A stretch of DNA of 64,000 nt from Erodium maritimum (Eukaryota > Streptophyta > Magnoliopsida > Geraniales > Geraniaceae), in the NCBI GenBank assembly GCA_963921825.1, contig OY997588.1, positions 6,462,001-6,526,000 on the forward strand, in the 5' to 3' direction. Under the pieces are notes generated by a model, which saw only the letters and a list, made by a program, of their open reading frames with translations, was not told where the DNA came from and ran no database searches. Positions 24,999 through 36,199 of this stretch are shown here, piece by piece. The first letter of the stretch is position 1; every line of letters begins with the position of its first letter. A program made the position numbers and the translations under genes.

Positions 24999-25508
24999 AA
25001 ATATTGAGTTCACCTGAAAAGTAACATTCACTTTCATCCTTGCTGAGTATGTCATTTTCTGAAGCCGGGCAATCCAGGGGTACATTTTTACATACTCCTT
25101 GGACTTATCAACAAAATCTTCACCAGTCCAAAATGATGGGCGGTCAAGAGAGACTTTCCCAAACCTCACTGATGCATGGTGCCAATCGCCATCGCCTTTC
25201 TTAGATGGATCATACCCAGGCTCAATTGTAATTTCACCAAAAGAATCGAAAACCTTCTGAATTCCATTCTTGATGAAATCGTTGTACGAGTTAATCTGAT
25301 GACTAATGAGACCGTGTTCATTAAAGAACGAAGTTGCAGCCTGTCTACAGAAAATTTTCAGAGACTCTACACCCAGCTCATGCATACTTGGCGGTTCAAA
25401 ATACTCATCATCATCGTCGTCATCAATATCCATATCAAACCCATTTAAATACTTCTCTCCTTTACTACTCATACCAATGTCTGCCTTGGTGTCTGGTGAT
25501 TCTCCCAT
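17570..25508 (-). CDS. NRPD2: DNA-directed RNA polymerases IV and V subunit 2
   Basis: Seven coding exons on the minus strand are 25508-25014, 23921-23709, 22412-21532, 21195-20904, 20040-19108, 18905-18634 and 18071-17570. They join in phase to give 1195 residues (Arabidopsis NRPD2 has about 1170). The product is the second-largest subunit shared by Pol IV and Pol V, which make siRNA precursors and scaffold RNAs for RNA-directed DNA methylation. Visible landmarks are [37 protein letters not shown], the catalytic-region GYNQEDS near residue 815, [40 protein letters not shown], the CQSCK...YCRVC zinc site, and the ending [17 protein letters not shown]2-type wording, not RPB2, is seen throughout. 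The loop at [13 protein letters not shown] is shorter than in Arabidopsis by roughly 15 residues. No break was found. Confidence 0.96.
18294..18615. mobile_element. foldback MITE in NRPD2 intron 6
   Basis: The first and last roughly 110 bases are imperfect inverted repeats, starting gggaaaatctcactc on the left and ending gagtgtgattttccc on the right. Inner arm segments (gtttaaaaagt, caacccctag, gtctcaatt) also pair. The 322-base element lies wholly in the intron between exons 6 and 7. No clear target duplication is visible, so I leave the superfamily open. Confidence 0.75.
22413..23708 (-). other. NRPD2 intron 2 (long, 1.3 kb)
   Basis: This is the longest single-block intron after intron 1. 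It is AT-rich, with no open frame and no element I could define. Confidence 0.6.
24031..24274. mobile_element. MITE inserted within a TA microsatellite (NRPD2 intron 1)
   Basis: About 45 bases at each end form an inverted repeat: gaacaatcaagtacaaacc and gtcagaacgtagaac on the left answer gttctgcgttctgac and gtttgtacctgattgtt on the right. Both sides are flanked by (ta)n, short on the left (24016-24030) and long on the right (24276-24320). The 244-base interior has no coding capacity. Elements that target TA repeats are known in plants; the family here is not identified. Confidence 0.7.
24275..24320. repeat. (TA)n microsatellite
   Basis: More than 20 TA units directly follow the MITE, inside NRPD2 intron 1. 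Likely length-polymorphic. Confidence 0.9.
24814..24935 (-). mobile_element. short LINE 3' end in NRPD2 intron 1
   Basis: A T12 run followed by gatcggcgagttttat reads on the minus strand as a retroposon tail ending in poly(A). Flanking wording attgaagtggggatt on the left and attgaagaggaggatt on the right looks like a decayed target duplication. The piece is only about 120 bases, so the element is severely 5'-truncated. Confidence 0.45.
24957..24993. repeat. (GA)n microsatellite
   Basis: About 18 GA units, just 20 bases beyond the donor site of NRPD2 coding exon 1; in the transcript this is a (UC)n tract near the 5' splice site. Confidence 0.9.
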
Positions 25509-26530
25509 TGTATTTACTATCTGAAAACAAACAAACAAAAAGTCAGATCAAAAGTGACCACAGAAAGGGAACATTTTGTTCTGATTCTGTAGCAGAAATA
25601 AGAACCACCCCTGTTACAACAGAAAAAAAGGACAGCTCCAATGGAACTATATACAGCACTCTTTTCTTTTAATATTCCTAAAATCACATCAAAAACCATC
25701 AACCTTGAGAAATAAAAAAATCCTTATGATCAAGAAAAAATCAATGTTGCCATGCCAGAACACACTTGGTACTCTAACCCACTTTCTGATTTTTTTTTTC
25801 ACAATAAACAAATGGTGACATCATTCAGATATTTGCTTTCACGACAACTTAGTTGATGAAAAACATATAATTTAAAAAAAAAAATAGAAGCAATTAAACC
25901 TGCAGTGGTTTTAATGTTCAACACTGTTACATAACAATCAATAAGTCAATTAAGACAAGTTCCCTGGAAAACCCTTTTGTCTATAATCAATCAGCTTGAA
26001 CTTCACAGTTTACAGTGAATTAGATAAATTTCTCAAATAAAGAATCATCCCAAAATCAGACTTGAGCAAATGATCCCACCACAACTCACCCTAAAAACAA
26101 GCAGAATCCACTACACTCGTTTTTATTTTATTTTCCAAAAAAACATCACAAAATACAAAGTAGCATTATTACCCATAAACCCCAAAACTCCAAGCACTAA
26201 GAACAACAACCCAATGTGTGCATGCAAATACTACATAACAACCCTCACACTTCCATACTCTAGGGCTCAAGGGTTATGTTTCAGAAACAAAAACAGAAGA
26301 GCGCTTCTCTAAACAGACAACCAGGATTGGAACAATTTCAATGCACACTTGGCTCAAAATGAACCGATTCCAGAGTAGTTTCAGCTGCTGATTTTGTGTG
26401 CAAACAAAAATGAACCTTGACGACGATCAAACAAGCTGAAAACAACGAGAGGGCGAGAGAGACTTACAGTGAAGCGAAGTTGAAAACCTCTGTTGACGTC
26501 GAGGATTGAGCTCTGTGGAGACTAAAACCT
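25509..26530 (-). promoter_or_regulatory. NRPD2: NRPD2 leader with a 5'-UTR intron
   Basis: Upstream of the ATG the minus strand reads tttgttttcag|ATAGTAAATACA-ATG, a good acceptor at 25521. A matching donor CACT|gtaagt lies at 26467. A 947-base leader intron (25521-26467) with an untranslated first exon ending at 26468 is therefore likely. Transcripts would settle it. Confidence 0.55.
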
Positions 26531-26799
26531 CAAACCTGTAGAGTTTATGCAAATGGACACAATGGGCGTGCGATTTCTAGGGTTTTATGCCCACACGAAT
26601 TGTGCTTGAGGGAATGTACCACTCTCGAGCGAGAGTACTATTTGCAGAGGCCACGCAGAACGATTCAGCTCAGCTCGAATCGGGCTGTGTTTCCATCTCT
26701 GTCACAGTAGGAAGTTCTCGAAATGACAGTTTTATCCTTTGGTCAATGTATTATTATCAACTTGTCACTGCGCTAAAAGCACCATAGGCTATTTAATAT

Positions 26800-28413
26800 A
26801 ACCCAATTTAAATTTATGAGTATATGCTAAGAATAAAAAACATTAGAAAACTTTTTTGAAACGAATAAACATAGGGAAGTGCATAATCATAGATTAAAAA
26901 AAATATATAGTAGAGTGAAAAAGTTTTGGGGTCTAGAATAATGTTTGAGATGATCGTAGTTAACCCAACGTTCATGGACCCGTAGAAAAAGTCTGTTTTG
27001 TTTCGTAGACACAACCTGAAGACATCTCTCTACCAACATTTCAAATAAACAAACTACCAAACAACTACTCTGAATCCTAAAAACAAAAATAGGAAATGCA
27101 ACAAATAAGAAAAGACGAAACAGCCGATACACCGGAACATCGAGACTAAGGAGTCTATTATGCCGAGTCTCCTGAAGGTCATAGCTTTCGTATTGGGGCA
27201 TCCTCGTACTGTCGATCCATCTTGAATTGTCGGAGTAACCCGATCTTGGGTGCCATGGAAACAGACCTCATCCTATCGTCCCTCCCCCTGGATCCCAAAT
27301 CCATCGACCGTAATGTTCCAACACCTTCTCCAATCTGTTTGTGTGGGTGTTCGATTGGTAAAATTTTACCATAACCAAACCTCGACAAATCGATACCATA
27401 AGTTGTGGAAGTCGATATCGGAATAGCCCTGAAGGCTTGTTGTAGTCTCTTAGACTCGGTGTTTGAAACAGTGAGGAGGGGGAGGGCCACTGATTGCAGA
27501 TTCTGACAACGCTGCGAGAAGGGTTACGGGCTAGCGGAGCAGGATCATGAAAAGCAACGGTGGAGTACGTTTGGTGGATCTGTGGCCGACGGTTGGTGGA
27601 GCTATTGTGCTCATGCAAAAAACGAGTACGGTTGCTGAAAGAAAAGCTCGATAGAGGAAAAATGAGGGGGGGAGCTCCACCAGAAACTCCTATGACCATA
27701 ACTATGGAGGTTGCCGACAACTGCTATGATTTTGGGAAGAAACGCCGTAGGAAGAGAGGTTGAATTGGTAGAAAAAACTTCATTTGCCTGTGAGAATGAA
27801 AATAAATTGAATGTTAGTTCCAACATATCTTATATACCATCTAATCTTAAACCTAAATGATTTGATTCCTTTGATCTAATTCCTTAAATAACTTTGTTGT
27901 TTACATTTTAATATTGATTTATCATAAATATTATTCTTATATATATGTGTGCTTCTCGTATTTAGGGATAAAATTCTTCTCATATCATATGACAGAATTA
28001 AAAGAAAGTTTTTCCGAGTGAAAAATTAGACAACCTTTAATGAGAGATCATAATATGTTTAGAAATGCATGTTATATTAGAAATACTTGTGACGGGAGAT
28101 GTGATAAACAACTTTTAGAAAGTGCCTTTTTGTCTGACAGGTTGATAACAGATAACATATTGTTGCCAGGTGAAACCATCTGAGAGGTCGGAAACAAGGT
28201 AATCAAGGTTTGATGGCTATGAAAGTTGACGTGAGCAAAACATACAACAGGGTAGAATGGGCTTACTTGGAACGAGTTATGATGCATAAGGATTTTGCTG
28301 AAAAATGGATTGCTCTGATTATGACCTGTGTACGGTCGGTCAGAATGTGGGTGGCAACAGAGTAGAGACGGATAGGGCCGATCTGTTCGGAGCGGGGGAT
28401 AAGACAAGGGGAC
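26800..28413. repeat. retroelement relics between NRPD2 and the copia element
   Basis: 26925-27060 is a second copy of the repeat at 16117-16330. 27100-27760 holds overlapping minus-strand ORFs with no recognised domain. 28090-28413 contains a degraded LINE reverse transcriptase on the plus strand: FLSDRLITDNIL, MAMKVDVSKTYNRVEW and a final RIRQG. This RT reading resumes after the copia insertion at 33514. No cellular gene is visible. Confidence 0.6.
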
Positions 28414-28830
28414 TGTTAAAATATTCATCACTAGCCCAATTGGGCTTAGCCCAATAATCTAATAATTAGTAAAAGCCCATTATTAGTAAGAGTCCATTAG
28501 TGAAGGATGTGGAAGCTTGTAGAAGCATGGAGACAAGTCTTCCATTTGTAGACATTTAGGATATTTTGATGGAGTGTTCTAGAGACTAAATCATAGCCAT
28601 TAATAGTGCTGTGTGTAGGATAAATCCTAACCATCCATTTTAGGATGCTACTAGTATAAATAGGGGTAGGAACTCATTTGTCAAGCATCCAAGAAACACA
28701 AAGTGTAGTAGTCTTGTAGAGAGAGTGTCCTAAAATAGTCTTGTAGTGTGAGTAACTCTTAGTGTTGTAATCTCTTCTTGAGTGGTGTTAATAGAAAGTG
28801 TTGCCTTCCATCAAAGTGTTGTGTTCAACA
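28414..28830 (+). repeat. copia 5' LTR
   Basis: 417 bases with promoter signals: tataaata at 28655-28662, then a T/G-rich stretch that would hold the R/U5 regions. Reads identical to the 3' LTR. Confidence 0.97.
28655..28662 (+). promoter_or_regulatory. copia LTR TATA box
   Basis: tataaata within the 5' LTR, placed about 175 bases before the LTR end; the same box is present in the 3' LTR, where it could drive readout into 33.5 kb and beyond. Confidence 0.7.
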
Positions 28831-28833
28831 ATC

Positions 28834-28845
28834 TGGTATCAGAGC
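28834..28845 (+). other. copia primer-binding site (tRNA-iMet)
   Basis: tggtatcagagc, 3 bases past the 5' LTR, complements the 3' end of plant initiator methionine tRNA, the usual primer of copia elements. Confidence 0.9.
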
Positions 28846-29044
28846 GTGGTTGTGAGTTAGGGTGTCTAATCTCTCGAAGTTCTTAGTATGCTCTGTGGTT
28901 GCAGCCGTGACTGATCCTCCACATCAGAAACGATTTCTTGAGATTGTTAGTGAGTGAGTTTCTTCGTGTCGTGAGTAGTCTGTGACTCTGCAAGTATTGT
29001 GTCGAAACTAGCTTGTTTGGTATTACTGAGGTACTGCCAACACG

Positions 29045-32000
29045 ATGGGTGATCTCCAAGTCGTCGGAGGAATCAAGAAACTCAACAACAACAACTACAA
29101 CACGTGGGCAACATGCATGATGTCCTATTTACAAGGACAAGACCTTTGGGAGGTCGTTGGCGGGAGCGAAACTACGCCGCCGGAGGAGGATGCTAATGGA
29201 TCCTTGCGCAAGTGGAGGATTAAGGCAGGGAAAGCGATGTTTGTCTTAAAGACCACCATCGAAGAAGAGATGTTAGAGCACATTCGTGACGAGAAGACAC
29301 TGAAAGAAGCATGGGACACGTTCGTGACATTGTTCTCAAAGAAGAACGATACGAGGCTACAACTCTTGGAGAATGAGTTGTTATCAATCTCACAACGCGA
29401 CCTGACGATTGCTCAGTATTTCCACAAGGTCAAGTCGATCTGCCGAGAGATTGCTGAATTGGATCCGAAGTCCGTCATTGAAGAAGGGCGAATGAAGAGG
29501 ATCATCATCCACGGGTTGCGGTCCGAATATAGGAGCTTCATTATTTCCGTACAAGGATGACCTGTTCAACCATCACTTGTAGAGTTTGAAAATTTGCTAG
29601 CTAGTCAAGAAGTCATGGCTAAGCAAATGGGAGGCCTCACGTTGAAGAGTGAGGACGAAGCACTATACGCAAGTAAAGGCCGGAGCAACTTCAAACCGCC
29701 CACAAAAGGTGGATACAAAAATAGCGAAAAAGGAAGATGCCATCAAGGAACCGCACAACCTTGGAAAGCTCAGAAGACCGACAACAAGAGTTTTCAAGGA
29801 AAGAGGTTCGAAGGTATTTGCTATAATTGCGGGAAGAAGGGGCACATGTCCAAGGATTGTTGGTCGAAGAAAAAGCCTGTTGAGAGCAATGCAACAACTT
29901 CCAAAAAGGAGATGGAGGATGAATTGGATGCCGAGGTACTATGTGCCGTAGAAGAAGACGAGATAGCATTGATGGCGATGGAGGGAGATCAGATCGACTA
30001 CGAGAACGACTGGATCGTTGATTCGGGATGCTCAAACCATATGACTGGTGACCAAAGGAAACTGAGAAACAAGAGGTAGTACAAAGGAAGTCGTGTGGTA
30101 CGTACAGCCAACAACTCGCAGTTGCCGATTGCTCAAATCGGAAGCACGACTATTATGTCTGGTAATAAACCTGACATGGTTTTACTAGACAATGTCTACC
30201 ATGTACCAGGTATAAAGAAGAACTTGTTGTCAGTGCCACAGCTAACAACATTAGGCAACTACGTCTTGTTTGGGCCGGAAGATGTGAAGGTCTTTGAAGA
30301 TGTTAAGATATTGGGGACGCCAACGATGGAAGGACGGAAAGTGGATTCCGTCTATGTGCTCTCGGCAGAGTCTGCTTATGTAGACAAGACTCGGAAGAAT
30401 GAGACGGCTGATTTGTGGCACGCAAGGTTGGGACACGTCGGCTACCACAAGTTGAAGGTAATTATGGAAAAAGCGATGCTGAGTGGTCTACCTCAACTTG
30501 AAGTAAAAACCGATATTGTTTGTGCTGGTTGTCAATATGGTAAAGCTCACCAGCTACCATACAAGGAGTCAAAGTTCAGAGCAAAGAAACCATTAGAGTT
30601 AATTCACTATGATGTGTTCGGTCCAGTCAAGCAAATATCGATCAGCGGGATGCGATACATGGTGATGTTCATTGATGACTACTCGAGGTATGTGTGGGTC
30701 TTCTTCATGAAAGAAAAGTCTGATACATTCTCAAAATTTCAAGAATTCAAGATGATGGTCGAAGGAGAAGTAGGAATGAAGATTCATTGTCTACGCTCAG
30801 ACAATGGAGGAGAGTACACATCGAGTGAGTTCGATCAATTTCTCAACGAGTCTGGAATACGTCGTCAACTTACATGTGCCAACACACCACAACAAAATGG
30901 TGTAGCTGAGAGAAAGAATCGACATCTTGCGGAGATCTGTCGAAGCATGCTGCACGCGAAGAATGTCCCAGGAAGATTTTGGGCCGAAGCTATGCGAACT
31001 GCCGCCCATGTGATCAACAAACTTCCCCAACCAAGGTTAGGTTTTATCTCACCATTTGAGACATTATGGAAAATTAAACCTACAGTTAGCTATTTTCGAG
31101 TATTTGGCTGTGTTTGCTACGTATTTGTTCCTAGTCATTTACGTAGCAAGTTTGACAAGAAAGCGGTCAGATGTATATTTGTTGGATACGACAATCAAAG
31201 AAAAGGGTGGAAGTGTTGTGATCCAACAAGTGGAAAATGCTACACCTCAAGAGATGTAGTGTTTGATGAAACATCTTCGTGGTGGTCCGCAGAGAAGAAA
31301 GTCATACCAGACTCGAACAACATGGAAGAAATTCTACAACAGAAGATGGGGGAGCAAACTGCACACATTCGACCAAGTGCTGACATGTCTGAAGAACCAA
31401 GCGACATTGATGAGGAAGAAATTGCTCAACCAAGCGAAGCTGGTGAAAAGGAAATGACACCTCCACAACTCAGGCGGACAGAAAGAATCCGTAAACCAAA
31501 TCCCAAGTATGCCAACGTAGCCACTTTAGAAGACGATGTTCAAGAGCCGGAAACGTATGAGGAAGCATCACAAGACTCGGTGTGGCAGAAGGCGATGAAA
31601 GAAGAAATTGCGGCCCTGGAGAAAAGTCAGACTTGGGAACTGGTGCCAAGACCAAGAGATATCAAACCCATTTCCTGCAAATGGGTGTACAAAGTTAAGC
31701 GTCGCCCGGATGGATCAATCGAGAGATACAAGGCTCGTCTGGTAGCCCGAGGGTTCTCTCAACAATATGGACTAGACTATGATGAAACGTTTAGTCCAGT
31801 GGCGAAGATCACTACCGTACGGGTCCTGCTAGCACTCGCGGCAAGTAAAGAATGGAAATTGTGGCAGATGGACGTGAAGAACGCCTTCTTGCACGGAGAG
31901 CTGGACCGGGAGATCTACATGAACCAACCAAAGAGATTTGAGGATGCAAATAATCCCAACCATGTGTGCAAACTGAAGAAAGCTCTCTATGGATTGAAGC

Positions 32001-33013
32001 AGGCGCCAAGAGCTTGGTATGGTAAGATTGCTGAATTTCTTACTCAAAGTAATTATTCAGTTGCGCATGCAGACTCAAGCCTATTTATCAAAGAAAGAGA
32101 AGGAAAATTGGCAATTGTGTTGGTTTATGTGGATGACTTGATCATCACCGGGGATGACGAAAGAGAAATTCAACAAACGAGAGAAAATCTATCGGTACGC
32201 TTCCAAATGAAGGAGCTTGGAATGCTTAAACACTTCTTGGGGCTAGAAGTTGACCGCACAGAAGAAGGATTGTTCCTCTGCCAACAAAAGTATACAAGAG
32301 ATATACTTCAAAAGTTCGGAATGCTGGAATGCAAGCCAGTCTCAACACCGATGGAGCCAAATGCCAAGATCTGTGCACACGAAGGGAAGGAGTTGGAAGA
32401 CGGGATGATGTATCGACAACTAGTAGGTAGTCTCATCTACTTAACTTTAACTCGTCCTGACATTTCTTATGCAGTTGGGGTCGTGAGTCGGTACATGCAA
32501 AATCCGAAGAAGCCTCACTTGGATACGGCTCGACGAATTCTAAGAAACGTCAAAGGTACAATTGACTATGGTCTTTTGTACAAAAGAGGGGAAGACTGCA
32601 AGCTAGTTGGATACTGCGATGCTGATTATGCAGGAGACCACGATACCCGAAGATCAACCACTGGGTATGTGTTCAAGCTCGGATCGGGAACCATTTCTTG
32701 GTGTAGTAAAAGACAACCAACAGTGTCGTTGTCAACTACCGAGGCAGAGTATAGAGCAGCAGCTGCAACGGCTCAAGAAAGTACATGGCTGATACTCTTA
32801 ATGAAAGATTTGCACCAGAAAGTTGACTATGCGGTAACACTTCATTGCGACAACCAATCTGCGGTTCGCCTAGCAAAAAATCCAGTGTTTCATGCTAGAA
32901 CAAAGCATGTAGAGGTGCACTATCATTTTATCAGAGAGAAAGTCCTGAAGGAAGAGATCGAGATGCGACAGATCAAGACGGATGATCAAGTGGCAGACTT
33001 ATTCACCAAATGA
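29045..33013 (+). pseudogene. copia gag-pol polyprotein with two in-frame nonsense codons
   Basis: A single frame of about 1320 codons runs from ATG 29045 to TGA 33011-33013, but is cut by TGA at 29558-29560 (end of gag) and TAG at 30077-30079 (just after the protease motif). Order: gag (UBN2-type), zinc knuckle CYNCGKKGHMSKDCW, protease DWIVDSGCSNHMTGD, pre-integrase H/C finger LWHARLGH...CAGCQYGK, integrase core (HYDVFGP, RSDNGGEY, NGVAERKN), RT with YVDDLIITG, RNase H with DADYAGDHDTRRSTTGY and EAEYRAAAA. No frameshift was seen. The region most resembles Tnt1-like elements. The element cannot make a full polyprotein without stop suppression. Confidence 0.93.
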
Positions 33014-33091
33014 CTGAGTATTGGCAAGTGTGAAGGTTTTCGCAGCGAGCTTAACATGGTACGAAGAATGGGGGCTAGTGCTGAGGGGGAG

Positions 33092-33508
33092 TGTTAAAAT
33101 ATTCATCACTAGCCCAATTGGGCTTAGCCCAATAATCTAATAATTAGTAAAAGCCCATTATTAGTAAGAGTCCATTAGTGAAGGATGTGGAAGCTTGTAG
33201 AAGCATGGAGACAAGTCTTCCATTTGTAGACATTTAGGATATTTTGATGGAGTGTTCTAGAGACTAAATCATAGCCATTAATAGTGCTGTGTGTAGGATA
33301 AATCCTAACCATCCATTTTAGGATGCTACTAGTATAAATAGGGGTAGGAACTCATTTGTCAAGCATCCAAGAAACACAAAGTGTAGTAGTCTTGTAGAGA
33401 GAGTGTCCTAAAATAGTCTTGTAGTGTGAGTAACTCTTAGTGTTGTAATCTCTTCTTGAGTGGTGTTAATAGAAAGTGTTGCCTTCCATCAAAGTGTTGT
33501 GTTCAACA
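33092..33508 (+). repeat. copia 3' LTR
   Basis: 417 bases matching the 5' LTR throughout by eye, preceded by a purine-rich tract at 33081-33091 and followed by the target duplication gggac. Confidence 0.97.
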
Positions 33509-33513
33509 GGGAC

Positions 33514-33780
33514 CCTCTCTCGCCTTACTTATTTATCATATGTGTAGAGCGTCTTTCGAGACTGATAGAGCAAAGGAAAAGACAAGGACTACTGCATGGG
33601 TGTAGAGTGGCATGACATGCCTCTTCTTCCCCTTAGACCTTTCCCTCACTGGCGGCGCTACGAGTTTGGCCAATGGCGATATAGATGACCTTCTCCGTTT
33701 ACCCCCACACTTCTCCCTTTTCCCCCTTTCCCTTTTTTCTTCCCTTCTTCTATTCTTTTTGGATTGTATGATCTCAATAT
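33514..33780 (+). mobile_element. downstream half of the LINE split by the copia element
   Basis: Immediately after the duplicated gggac the LINE RT motif continues (the DPLSPYLF part), followed by cttgaaagacg-type degraded coding DNA. Stops and indels are frequent. It lies 0.2 kb from the 3' end of the chorismate mutase gene. Confidence 0.6.
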
Positions 33781-33985
33781 ATTGTATATGCATAGAAAGA
33801 GTCTCTTAATCAAGTGTATGATCTCAATACACGTGACATTGCATATATCAAATGTAATTGATTATGTACGGATTAAAAGGTTAATTCAATCTTTCATGTT
33901 ATACCATTGTACTTGAATTTATCGGTCGTGTGAATTATATGTTACAACGATATGATAAAACTAAATACAATCACAAGGATTTCAA

Positions 33986-36162
33986 TTAATGAAGCCGGCG
34001 GAGGAGGTACTCCACTTGAACCAGCTTAGTGAGAGGCATTACCCACTCTGCGAATAACCGAGAAACTACAGACGGATCAACCTTGTACGTTCCACTGTCG
34101 GCACTCGTATTATTAAGGTTTACTTCTTGTCCGAACACTCTAGCCTTCTCCTCAACCCTCTGCAGCACCATCTTCTCCACATCCTCAAATGTCAACAGTC
34201 TCATCAATGCTTCTCTATCCTGAAAACAACGCATCAAAATCACGGATACAGAGATCAGAATCAACAATAACATGAAGTATGAACTTGTATAACATAGGGG
34301 AAATGACAATTGATGAACCTACAATTACCTTGGCACGAATGGCGGGCTCGTAATCTCCAGGGGAGTCTATGAATTTAACCTCTGCTACAAATTTTCCATA
34401 ATGAATTCTTCTAGAGAGGGCCTGCAAGAAACCATTACCTGTTGGTGGTGACTATGAAGACATGTTTTTGAATCAAAAGCAAGCTTGGGTAATATTGGTC
34501 TATTCATCAATATAAGTTTTGGAGTTGGACCGGACTTCAAATTAATGTAAGAACTTGGTTTGGTTCCTCTACTTTTTTGTTTAAAATAGGTCATGTGTCG
34601 GATTTCTACAACTAAAATATCAACCTTGTTAGTCGGTGTGACTCTAACCTTTACAAGTAGTTCTTTATTATAACTTCAACAGTTCCAATACCCCGAAAAT
34701 CATGGATTACCTGCAAGCACTCAAGGTCCCTAGCAGCACTCAATGCATAGTTGCCATCATCACCATCACGGACGAACAATGGAAGTAATTTGGCCAAATA
34801 AAAGTCACATATCATCTTGTTTATGTTAATGGTAGCCGCTGCAGGATATAAAATCTGTAACTAGGATTAGATTGGTTTATGGCGGAAACAGAAGTTCTAG
34901 TGATCGAATAAGCACCTTGGGATAGCTTTGTGGTGGAACCAGGGAGGATGGTAGATTGTCTGGGAAGAAGGGCAGCTCTTCTGGGTTCTCGTATCGCCCA
35001 ACCTATCAAAATCAGACAATTTTGTGAATCCACAGCTTGCTATTATCAGCTTATGCTTGCTCAAATGCGTAACACTAACAAAAACCGAAGTCTTGATCAA
35101 GTTGCTTCTGTTGAGTGCTACTGCAGAACATTTCTTTTCCCTTCTTGGTGACGGCAAAAATGAAAAACTAGAGCAAAACTAAGTATCGAAGAGATTGAAC
35201 CTACCAAGAGCAATAAGAGAAACTAGTGATATACATATTGATCGCCAATGTAACACAAAAACTAGTGTACATCATTTTCATAACATTTGACAAATGACCC
35301 TCCTAATAAGTCAACCTTTTGACTAACATCAAGCCTTCCTATCAGTTAACCAAATCAATATTTAGAGCAAAAGGAACAATCTCTCGGCTCTTGATAACAA
35401 AGGGGAAGATCTAAAATAAAATGAAATGTAATAGCGTAAACAGTTGTCACGAGCAAAGATTTATCGCTTTATAGCTTATAAAAATAAAATATTCTTATGC
35501 ATACATCACCAACTATGAATGAACATATGTGAGCAGTGCCTTCTACAGGTGGGGTCGCTTGTTATCAAGTGGACTCAATTTAGTTGAGCAACATTTATGG
35601 ATTCTCACCGATCCCACTCCAAACCAATTACAATTCAAATAAATTTGGCATACAGAAGACTATCATTTATAATGAGCCTAACCTTATCGAGGTCGAAAAG
35701 CTTCACACGTTTAATAATTGTTGCAACTAAATCATTAAATTGAAGTTTATAAATGCATACAGTAACAAGCACCAATGCATATGGACGGATAAAATAGAAG
35801 TAATTAAGAACCTTAGCTTGAACAGACTCAGTTTCCTTGACGAAGTAGCGAAACAGAGAGCCGGAGAAGCCATCAATCTTAGCGTAAGAGTCGTCGTAAG
35901 CTCCGTAATTGATCGGAAACCTCGCACGCTCGATCAAGCAGAAGACGATCGTATCCTCCTGCCTAACCAGCGCCTCTCTCACGGAAGCGAGCGTGAGCTC
36001 CGGCGAAGAGAAAACTCCGGCGACATCGGCGGCGCTGTCCATGGATGAGAATCTCTGGCCGTGGAGGAAGGAGGAGGAGGAGGATGAGGTGAGAGAGAAG
36101 AGGACGAAGAGGAGGAACAGCGATAAGAAGAGAAAGGACATTGTGGTGACTCGCGCCTTCAT
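33986..36162 (-). CDS. CM2: Chorismate mutase (CM2-like), start codon uncertain
   Basis: Five exons on the minus strand are 36162-35812, 35002-34916, 34854-34711, 34421-34329 and 34219-33986, all GT-AG and phase 0. They total 302 residues from the first ATG. The enzyme converts chorismate to prephenate, the entry to Phe and Tyr. Motifs include VREALVRQEDTIVFCLIERA, VGRYENPEELPFF, GDDGNYALSAARDLECLQ, ALSRRIHYGKFVAEVKF, DYEPAIRAKDREALMRLLTF and the ending LTKLVQVEYLLRRLH. Residues 1-36 form a hydrophobic signal-like, Ser-rich leader, unlike a plastid transit peptide. A TATA box lies only 5 bases before this ATG. The Met at residue 41 (36042) would give a 262-residue cytosolic protein, close to Arabidopsis CM2 (265). 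Confidence 0.94.
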
Positions 36163-36167
36163 TTTCG

Positions 36168-36176
36168 CTTTATATA
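36168..36176 (-). promoter_or_regulatory. CM2: TATA box abutting the first ATG of chorismate mutase
   Basis: tatataaag on the minus strand ends 5 bases before the ATG at 36162. With the usual 25-35 base spacing, transcription would begin near 36142, that is at or past the first ATG and beside the second (36141). Confidence 0.55.
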
Positions 36177-36199
36177 GCTCTGCGACTTTGCTCTGTTGA

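Larger units (their letters stand above)
28414..33508 (+). mobile_element. Ty1/copia retrotransposon with full LTRs, nested in a LINE
   Basis: The 5095-base element is bounded by the 5-bp target duplication gggac (28409-28413 and 33509-33513). Its two 417-base LTRs start TGTTAAAATATT and end GTTCAACA, with TG...CA termini. The primer site tggtatcagagc at 28834-28845 matches the 3' end of initiator Met tRNA. A polypurine tract (gctgagggggag) immediately precedes the 3' LTR. Gene order protease-integrase-RT-RNase H identifies copia. I found no difference between the LTRs, which argues for a recent insertion. It interrupts a LINE RT exactly within its [10 protein letters not shown] motif. Confidence 0.97.

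Noticed and set aside
17570-25508. Assigning the polymerase gene to RPB2 (Pol II)
   Set aside because: Motif wording and the C-terminal [13 protein letters not shown] match the Pol IV/V subunit rather than Pol II.
29558-30079. Programmed stop readthrough in the copia ORF as the main explanation
   Set aside because: Neither stop has a recognised readthrough context and both replace positions normally sense-coded in related elements; plain mutation is simpler.
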